From: Capra hircus
Lineage: Eukaryota > Chordata > Mammalia > Artiodactyla > Bovidae
Direction: 5' to 3'
Assembly: GCF_001704415.2 (NCBI RefSeq)
Contig: NC_030817.1
Location: 29,585,550 to 29,649,549, forward strand
Length of the DNA: 64,000 nucleotides
Both the position numbers and the translations under genes were made by a program. Shown in pieces: positions 56,273 through 64,000 of the stretch. Below the pieces are notes generated by a model. It saw only the letters and a list, made by a program, of their open reading frames with translations. It was not told the DNA's origin and did no database searches. Positions within the stretch are counted from its first letter, which is position 1. Each line of letters begins with the position of its first letter.

Positions 56273-58186
56273 TAGAAGGAGTATACTATTAATACAGCTA
56301 GAACTACAGTGAAAGTGATGGACTAGTAGGAGATGAGATTTAGAAGGAAGATGAATAACAGACCTGGGCAGGAATGAGCCTTCACAGATCAAGGAAGAGG
56401 ATTCAATGTTATCAGATTCCTGAAATTCTCTTGAGATAAGGCCAAGAGAGTACCCAGGTCACAAGGGCTGGTTTCTGATGATTAAAGAGGAAGATACATG
56501 TAAAAACAATGTATACATTATAAAGTCACATATAAGTATAAAAATACTTTCTGCAACTCCTATCTCTGAAACTCATTCAATCTTACACGGTTAGTTTTCA
56601 CAGTCCAGCATTACCTAAAACTGGCTGCATATTTTGATGATAAACGGTGACAAAAGTACAGAGGTCAGGAAATGCAGTCATGAGTCCTAGGAATGCTGCT
56701 CTCCTTTCAAAATAAACCAGTTACATCCTTGGGTCATTCATCAAACCATCCACTAGATCATGCCTACTATAGACTCATCTCAGTGGTAACCTTTGCTGAG
56801 CCTCTGTTTTTTTGCTAAATGGTTTGTGTACTTAGAGCAATAAACCACAGCAAAGATGCAAGTCAATAAAACTGATTGCAAACCTTAATTAAGGAGTAGA
56901 AGCCTCTTTTTCTAAATATTCTTACGAGCATCCTCATCATGAGTCAGAGGGGGCTTCAGGGTGTCTCAGGTCCCTTACTCAGTTTCAACCTAAGGTGTCC
57001 TCCCAAGCTTCTCTCCTCTAGCCCAGGCGGCAGCAATGGGAAAGATCAGGGTGATGAAGACACATCACAACCGGCCCTTAACACCCTCCTCCAGGAATTC
57101 TAAGCAAACCTCTACAGGGCTCCTGCAGGATTTGGGGGAATAGGTTTCTAAGAAGGGTTAGAGACTCACAGATGAACAGACAACATAAGTTTCACTCATT
57201 TATTTGTCCCCATAGCTCACTGCAATACCATCTTTGAGAAAAACAGAACTTTGCTCTAAGTGCCAAAGACCTTCACAAGCAGCCAGGCAGACGGCTGGGA
57301 TGAGGAGCGAGCCCTCAAGCAAGGCACGAGCTCTCCAGGGATCCAAAGCAGGACTCCAGCTGTGGCATGGGGTTAGAAGGAGTTTGCTGAACAGACTGCG
57401 TGAAGCCAAGGCCTCTGGGCAGTCAATCCCCTCCCTCCTGAGCCCATGCATCTGCCCACAGATGAGAGTGACTCACTCAGCAGTATTGTCTTTTACACTG
57501 ATGCCCACATACCTAGGCTAAAGAGTCTGCCTGTGGCACAGACTTCCACACACTTGCATCAGCCTGGGTTAGGGAGGAGAAGGTGGGAGTGGTACGTGCC
57601 CAGGTTATATTTCCCCACCCCTACCCCTAACTGGTGCTCAGAATGGCAGGGACAGGAGACAGCGCTGGGCTCCTGGAAGGAGAGGCGTGGTCACTCACAC
57701 ACATACAAAAGCACACATTACTCCCTAAGTACAAAGCGTAGAAGTGTAAAAATCCATCCAGTGATTTTGAAACAACTATGATCCAAATTGGGTTCCAGCC
57801 AGCATCTGGCTGAAAGAGGCTGCAGGGATGAGCCCATCCTATGCAGCAATCTGGTTCTGTTGAGTCTTGTGGAAGCTGGGGTTCACGCAGCAAGGGTAGG
57901 CTCTGGCACAGGGCTGGCATCTCTGGTAAAACGTGATAAATATGGTAGCCAAAGCCCAGTGCATAGGGAGTTAGGTGGCTCTCTTCCAACCACCTCTCCT
58001 CCTTTATTCTGTACATCTAAGCTCACCTACAAAGTACATCTTTGTACACAGGTAACTGTTCAGCATACATCCAAAATACCTGTAAGTCTAATTCTTAGAT
58101 TTTCTTCATTTTAAGCAGTTCCCCAAGTTCCAGATCTTAAAAATGACAATCTATCCCTCTCGGATTGTGTCCCTGTATAATAGCTC
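56273..58186. other. Intron DNA, unclassified
   Basis: No exon and no named repeat recognised in 1.9 kb. Overlapping frames at 57200-57781 on both strands lack known domains. Confidence 0.4.
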
Positions 58187-58228
58187 AAAGCCCTATACCA
58201 GATCCTTAAAGCCCTATACCAGTTCCTT
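58187..58228. repeat. 21-bp unit duplicated in tandem
   Basis: AAAGCCCTATACCAGATCCTT and AAAGCCCTATACCAGTTCCTT are adjacent and differ at one base. A recent slippage or templated duplication. Confidence 0.95.
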
Positions 58229-58344
58229 AAATACCATCAGTGAGAGCCAGGGACCCCGGACAAAATTTGGAAGGAGTTTAATCCCACTTCCAAAGCACTG
58301 GTTCCTTCTTCTTTTTTTTAAATCAGTTTTACATACTGTACTAT

Positions 58345-58563
58345 ATTGGTTTTCAACTGGGTGTGATTTTGCCCCCTGGGGACATCTGGCAATGTCTGGA
58401 GATATTTCTGGCTGTCACAACTGGGATGAGGGTGGGATTGCTCCTGGAATCTAGAGTGTACAGGTCAGGGATGCTACTAAACTTCCCATAATGCACAGAA
58501 CTACCCCCATGACAAAAAATTATCCTACCCAAAGTGTCAATCGTGCCAAGGTTGAAAGAACCT
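58345..58563 (+). mobile_element. MER5A-like hAT-Charlie relic
   Basis: Clear MER5A order: 'gattttgccccctggggaca', 'ggcaatgtctggagatattt', 'gtcagggatgctactaaact', 'aaagtgtcaatcgtgccaag'. Confidence 0.85.
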
Positions 58564-59534
58564 TATGGTACTTGGATTCTGTAGATTTCATTTGGAGGAA
58601 AAAGAAAGAGTATTTTGTTGCTTAAAAATAAGTTTGAAAACTTCTGCTCTTGGACACCTGCCTGGATCTGAACTATTCAACATCTGATAAAGGCTCTTTT
58701 GTATTGAGCTTCAAAGTCCTCAGATAGTACATATTTTCCCATCAGACATTTGCTTTTAAATTCCCATAATAGGTCTCTGGAGAAGCTCTAGCTGCTAGGA
58801 GGGGTAAGACCTTGTCTTTTTATCTTTAAACACGGTTTGGGAATCAAGGCCAGGTAGCCACCTAGTAGGACTTGACACAAGACTCCTACTGAGCTGGTGT
58901 AGAATCTAAATAACTTCAACCCGAGCTGGAGAAGATCAATGGAAGCTGAGGGTTTGTCCTGCTGGGAAGCCACGGGTGTTGGCTTCATAGAGATCAACCC
59001 TCCATTAGTCAGGCAGAAAGCCAGAAGTTAAATATATTGCTTCTTTTAGGAAGGAAAATGAACAATGGCCTCTTCACTTGAAACCATGATGGGAATTTAG
59101 GAAATGGCAGAGCTTAATTCTCAGGATGGAAAATGGCCCAGGCTTCAGGGTTAACGTCCTTGTTCTTGTGAGACAGACTTCAAGAGGCTTTCCGTCTCTG
59201 CTGGTGAATTCTCTATTTGCTAATTCTAAAGCAAAACCCAGGGATTAAGTGGCATCTCTGATGCCAAGCAAAGGGATAGTTCTACAAAGGCTTCCTGGTC
59301 CTCTGAGGGTCTCTGAGACATCTCTCAGTACCTGAAACTGACACTCCTGGCTTAGGCTAATCCTTCCAGATACAAACACAGAATCCACATAACCCATCAC
59401 ACGTGGCTCTTCCTGAGCCCAGGTTCACCTTCTATCCCTATCCTCGCTCCTGAGGCCATCAGGCCTTCCAGGAGGCGCCCTGACCCCTGATATGCAAACC
59501 ATGACCTGCCATACTGACCGTGTTTATTCCTCTC
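58564..59534. other. Unclassified intron sequence
   Basis: Nothing recognised. Confidence 0.4.
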
Positions 59535-59611
59535 CAGACTGAAGGCAGGAATGCTGTCAGTCACCTTTTTATCCCTAGGACACAAGCTAGTGCTTGGCAC
59601 AGGAGGGGCTT
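59535..59611 (+). repeat. L2 tail, split by BovB
   Basis: 'agactgaaggcaggaatgct' and 'cacaagctagtgcttggcac' are L2-tail-like. The final 'actatttaatgaatgactca' resumes at 60185. Confidence 0.55.
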
Positions 59612-60172
59612 CAGTTCAGTTCAGTTGCTCAGTCATGTCCGACTCTTTGCGACCCCATGAATCGCAGCACGCCAGGCCTCTCTGTCCATCACCAACTCCT
59701 GCAGTTCACTCAGACTCATGTCCATTGAATCAGTGATGCCATCCAGACATCTCATCCTCTGTTGTCCCCTTCTCCTCCTGCCCCCAATCCCTCCCAGCAT
59801 CAGAGTCTTTTCCAATGAGTCAACTCTTTGCATGAGGTGGCCAAAGTACTGGAGTTTCAGCTTTAGCATCATTCCTTCCAAAGAGATTCCAGGGCTAATC
59901 TCCTTCAGAATGGACTGGTTGGATCTCCTTGCAGTCCAAGGGACTCTCAAGAGTCTTCTCCAACAACACAGTTCAAAAGCATCAATTCTCAGCTTTCTTC
60001 ACAGTCCAACTCTCACATTCATACATGACCACTGGAAAAACCATAGCCTTGACTAGACAGACCTTTGTTGGAAAAGTAATGTCTCTGCTTTTCAATATGC
60101 TATCTAGGCTGGTCATAACTTTTCTTCCAAGGAGTAAGTGTCTTTTAATTTCATGGCTGCAGTCATCATCTG
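59612..60172 (-). mobile_element. BovB LINE 3' fragment with target duplication
   Basis: Antisense BovB starting at 'cagttcagttcagttgctca', flanked by a perfect 12-bp duplication, caggaggggctt (59600-59611 and 60173-60184). The minus strand reads MRVPWTARRSNQSILKEISP then GISLEGMMLKLKLQYFGHLM. Little diverged, a young 5'-truncated insertion. Confidence 0.95.
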
Positions 60173-60184
60173 CAGGAGGGGCTT

Positions 60185-61256
60185 ACTATTTAATGAATGA
60201 CTCAGTGAGCTTGACTGTCAAACATGCAACATGCTTCAAAGTATGACCTCCCCAAACTGGACCTGGCAGGCCAAACTCGCCTTCACACTTGTACGTGCAG
60301 TTCATGGTGTGAATGTAAGGGCAGAACTCACTTTGGTAAACACAGCCGAGGAACAGGATAGACCTGTGCAGATGTTAGATCTTTCTGCAGGAACCACTCC
60401 ATATGGAAAACAATTGCAGGGTGGATAAATTCAATAAACAGCTGCCCTTTGAGGTGGCAAAAGACACACTCTCCCTTTTCAAATGTAATCAGTGGGTCAG
60501 ATGACCTTGCCTCAGCCCTTCCAGCAGAGAAACAAGCCTGGTGTGGCTTCCTCATCAGTCCTTAGAAGCATCTACAAAAACCCTCACACCCAAACCAGCT
60601 GTGCACACAAACATACTTTTAACCTCGACGCTTTCATTTCAAGTTTTGTCAGATAAAGATTCAGTCACTCCATAGGCTGTTTTCTTTTCTTTTTTTTTGT
60701 TACAGAAAATTGGCTATTGGGACCATTCCCAAGCTATGAGTTTATAAGTGCTGGGGTGGACTCCTTATAAAGGAAGATGCCTCCACAATGCATCAAACAC
60801 TGTCTCAGACCACAAAATATATCTAACATATATATAAGTAGTGTTTACATACTTTTGTAAATTAGAATCTAATTAAAGACTTCACAGAATTTAATTTTGC
60901 CATTTAGTACATTACTGGTCCAAAAAGACACAGAGTCCAACTAGCTATACTTATGTGAGACACTGGGAAATTGAGCAAAGGCTTAGTAACCAACAGAGTT
61001 AGAAACCACTAAGCCAGCCCATTTAAAGTTGCTGCACCGCACAAACAGCCCTAGAAATAAGGCTCTTTCAGCTACAATGATGGTAGATCAGGAAAGATCA
61101 CCAAAAGAGGAGACACGAACAGGGGTTCTATTCGGTAAAGCAATCTGGGGTGCTGAGAACGAGAGGAAGCCCTTTCAAAGAAGTTCACCCCAAGGACACG
61201 TCTCACCTCTGGAGACACTGCACTTGCGGCCAGTGATGATACGGTCATATAGAACT
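60185..61256. other. Unclassified intron sequence
   Basis: After the L2 tail nothing is recognised. Short T-run at about 60691-60702. Confidence 0.4.
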
Positions 61257-61322
61257 GGTGGTGGTTTAGTCACTAAGTCATGTCCGACTCTTGCAACCCC
61301 ATGGACTATAGCCTGCCAGCTA
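61257..61322 (-). mobile_element. BOV-A fragment
   Basis: 66 bp of antisense A-type sequence ('cactaagtcatgtccgactc', 'ccatggactatagcctgcca'), with no tRNA head. Confidence 0.8.
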
Positions 61323-61727
61323 GGTCACTTTTAAGTGTAGCAAGATGTTGAGTGGGAATTTTCTTGATGGCCTCGAGTTTTCACTGAGTACAAAAGGTAC
61401 TAAGCACCCCAAATCTAAGTTCTGAGAGCCCCCTCCCAGCAGTGCTTCCTAGGAACAGAACCCTTAACCCCACTACCCGATCTGTGTGTTCCCTCAAAGT
61501 CAGAACTTGTCTGAGAAAGGGAGGGGGCTTCAGCATTAGAGGGGGGAAGAGGCTATTCCCTCCCCAGCTTGAAGCAGAGGGAGGGAGACTGATTCCAAGA
61601 CAATCACTCTTGGGGGAGGAAAGAGGAGGAAAGCGGGGATGGAAAGGACAGAAGGGAATGTTGGATCTCAGGATGAGACTGTGCCCTCCTTCCAAAAAAA
61701 ATACAAACTTCCACTTATAAGCCATGG
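61323..61727. other. Unclassified purine-rich intron
   Basis: Purine-rich 61520-61660. No gene recognised. Confidence 0.4.
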
Positions 61728-61970
61728 GGATGTAATGTACATCATGGTGATGACAGTTAAAACTGTATTACATGTTTAAAAGTTGTTGAGAGAGTAGACC
61801 TTAAAAGTTCTCATCACAAGGATTTTTTTCTTGTGTAACTATGTATGGTAATAGATGTAAACTAGACTTATTGTGGTGATCACTTCACAATACATATAAA
61901 TATCAAATCATTATATTGTACACCTGAAACTAATGTCATGTTATCTATCAACTGTATTTCAAAAGAAAAA
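61728..61970 (+). mobile_element. L1 3'-UTR relic
   Basis: Sense L1MA-type end: 'tggggatgtaatgtacatca', 'acttattgtggtgatcactt', 'attgtacacctgaaactaat', finishing in an A-rich stretch. Confidence 0.8.
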
Positions 61971-62109
61971 TAGACGTCATTGTCCTCTTCACTCCAGGCC
62001 ACCAGGTCACAGTTGGGAAAGGTGAGTCAACGAAGTCTCAACTAAGTGTGAGATTGAAGCATTCACAATGAGCAGGATTTAGTCTAATATATTAATATTA
62101 GAATGTTTT

Positions 62110-62189
62110 AAAAGTGAAGGTGAGCAATCCAAGAGTCCATTAACAGATGAACGGATACACAAAATGTGGTATTTACATACAATGAAATA
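62110..62189 (+). mobile_element. L1 ORF2-end relic, left part
   Basis: 'agtccattaacagatgaacg' and 'tttacatacaatgaaatatt' match the L1 ORF2 terminus in sense, cut by the next element. Confidence 0.75.
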
Positions 62190-62490
62190 TTCAGTTCAGT
62201 CGCTCAGTCATGTCCGACTCTTTGTGACCCCATGAATTGCAGCATGCCAGGCCTCCCTGTCCATCACCATTTCCCGGAGTTCACTCAGACTCACATCCAT
62301 CGAGTCAGCGATGCCATCCAGCCATCTCATCCTCAGTCAACCCCTTCTCCTCCTGCCCCCAATCCCTCCCAGCATCAGAGGCTTTTCCAATGAGTCAACT
62401 CTTCGCATGAAGTGGCCAAAGTACTGGCGTTTCAGCTTTAGCATCATTCCTTCCAAAGAACACCCAGGGCTGATCTCCTCTAGAATAGAG
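62190..62490 (-). mobile_element. BovB LINE 3' fragment nested in L1
   Basis: Antisense BovB from 'ttcagttcagtcgctcagtc' to 'agggctgatctcctctagaa'. The minus strand reads CSLEGMMLKLKRQYFGHFMR. The L1 continues on the far side. Confidence 0.9.
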
Positions 62491-62499
62491 GCAGTCTTA

Positions 62500-62960
62500 G
62501 AAAGGAAGGGGATTCTGGTACATGCATCAACATGGATGAATCTCAAGGATCTCATACTAAGTAAAATAGGTCAGTCACAAAAGGACAAATATTGCATGAT
62601 TCCACTCATATAAGACACTCAGAGTGGTCAAATTCAGAGACAGAAAGAGGGGAGAATGGGATTTATTATTTAATGAGTAGAGTTTCAGTTTCACAAAAGT
62701 TCTGTTCAGTTTTGAAAAAAGTTCTAGAGATGGTGATGGCTGCACATTAATACAATAAAAGCCAATGAACTGTACAGTTATCGCAGATTTAAGATAGTAA
62801 ATTTTTATGTTAAATGTATTTTACTACAATTAAAAATAACTTTAAAAACTGAAGGTAGTGATGGATGTGTTAATTAACTAGATGGTATAAATCCTTTCAT
62901 GATGTATATGTATTTCAAATCGCTATGATGTATACTTTAAACATCTTATAATTTTATTTT
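62500..62960 (+). mobile_element. L1 3'-end relic, right part
   Basis: 'catcaacatggatgaatctc', 'cacaaaaggacaaatattgc' and 'aatgaactgtacagttatcg' continue the L1 of 62110-62189 into its 3' UTR. Confidence 0.75.
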
Positions 62961-63832
62961 TCAGGTGTACCTCAATGAAGCTGAAAAAAGAAACTGAAGG
63001 TAACAGGCCAGTGATGGAATTGGCCCCATACAGTGTTAAGGAATCCCCCACCCAAAGAGAAAGAAGATTGTACATAGCACAGTCTAAAGTAAGAGTGGTT
63101 AAAATAATTTCAGTAAACATCCCCAATGAGAATCCTCATTAAACTGATTCCACATCCTCATCTGTCAATGGCTAATCTTTTTCCCGAGGTCCCTTTCTGG
63201 GTGGAAATAGAAGTCTGGGTGAAATCTCTTCCAAAAATATCACTTCTAATGTGATTACTTAATGTCAAAGTTGGAGTGGGTGGGGGCTCTGCAGATGCTT
63301 GTTAAAACAGGAAATGGTAGGAACCACTTCTCTCTGCCTCACTTTATGCCCTCACAGATCGACAAGTTGGGGGTGGGGTGTACAGACAGAGGTAAAAAGC
63401 AGAGCAGAAACTGTGCTTTTGGTTTTAGCTGGAGAGACAAAATGCGTAGGTGGGGGAAATATGTGGGTTCAAGCTTGGTGTCTAGAAGAGAAGTAGCAAG
63501 GACAGAAATGGAGTAAGCAGAGGGGGCTGAGAAGGGGGGAAAATGATGACTTGGGTCTGAGTCTAAGGTGTTTGAAAGACTTCACTTAACCAGGGCTCAC
63601 GGGAAGAACTGAGGCTGAAGGTAATAACTGATAGTCTCCCTGAAGATGAGAGACCCTGTAAGGGTAAGTGCTTAATTTTAAGATACAGGAGGCGGAGTGG
63701 AAGCCCACAAAGGCAGAGGAAAGAAGAGATGGAGCAGGATCAGAACAGGATTAGCACCAAGCAGAGGAGGGCTGCTTCCTTTCATCATCAGCACTTCATA
63801 TTCAACAGAACATGGAGATAGGAGATTTGGCA
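62961..63832. other. Unclassified intron sequence
   Basis: Nothing recognised. The frame at 63262-63516 is unsupported. Confidence 0.4.
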
Positions 63833-64000
63833 TTTAGTCACAAAGCTATGTCTCTTTTGCCACCCCATGGACTGTCCATGGCTCCTCTGTCCATGGGGTT
63901 TCCCAGGCAAGAATACCGGAGTGGGTTGCCATTTCTTTCTCCAAGAGATCTTCCTGACCCAGGGATTGAACCTGCGTCTCCTGCATTGGCAGGCAGATTC
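63833..64000 (-). mobile_element. Bov-tA SINE cut by the window end
   Basis: Antisense copy ('gccaccccatggactgtcca', 'ttgaacctgcgtctcctgca'); the tRNA-like head continues past 64000. Confidence 0.9.

Noticed and set aside
36211..64000. PRKCH C2-domain exons
   Set aside because: No minus-strand block matching the C2 region or ending in the needed phase was found; presumed upstream of the window.
1..64000. CRISPR arrays, operons, bacterial or phage systems
   Set aside because: The periodic repeats are SINE/LINE copies and microsatellites, and the coding content is spliced vertebrate exons.

Overview
This is 64 kb of mammalian nuclear DNA from a ruminant, most likely a bovid. The diagnostic signals are many tRNA-Glu-derived SINEs of the Bov-tA/BOV-A2 type, seven BovB (RTE) LINE fragments, two CHR-type artiodactyl SINEs, and ordinary mammalian L1, L2, MIR and hAT-Charlie relics. 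The exact species cannot be fixed from the sequence. The window is almost all intron; no bacterial, phage, CRISPR or operon-like structure was seen.

The one recognised gene is PRKCH (protein kinase C eta), on the minus strand. Seven consecutive coding exons lie between 36210 and 20674. Every one has AG/GT boundaries, every junction keeps frame, and no stop interrupts the 851 coding bases. In transcript order they are 36060-36210, 30969-31003, 29051-29139, 27410-27539, 24427-24554, 21032-21175 and 20674-20847. They encode about residues 143-427 of the roughly 683-residue kinase: the pseudosubstrate, both C1 zinc fingers, the hinge, the glycine-rich loop and the ATP-binding lysine. The upstream C2 exons and the downstream catalytic-loop and C-terminal exons were not found, so 36211-64000 and 1-20673 read as parts of the flanking large introns.

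Layout. 1-9.8 kb is a dense repeat nest, with an endogenous-retrovirus solo LTR inside a BovB LINE inside an L2 relic. 10.3-14.06 kb is repeat-poor. 14-20.6 kb holds scattered L1, MIR and SINE copies. 20.7-36.2 kb is the exon cluster. 32.5-39.6 kb is L1-rich, including an inverted L1. 41-64 kb is intron with nested BovB/L1 insertions, a histone H3 retropseudogene fragment and a nearly perfect 171-bp inverted repeat.

The least expected findings are the 171-bp inverted repeat (47144-47314 and 48811-48981, 169 of 171 bases matching, 1.5 kb apart), the H3 relic at 52296, the solo LTR with a 4-bp target duplication, and a pyrimidine-rich tract (in the transcript) just downstream of the 5' splice site of a C1A exon. 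No wholly new multi-gene system is visible. Repeat family names rest on recognition by eye, not on a search.
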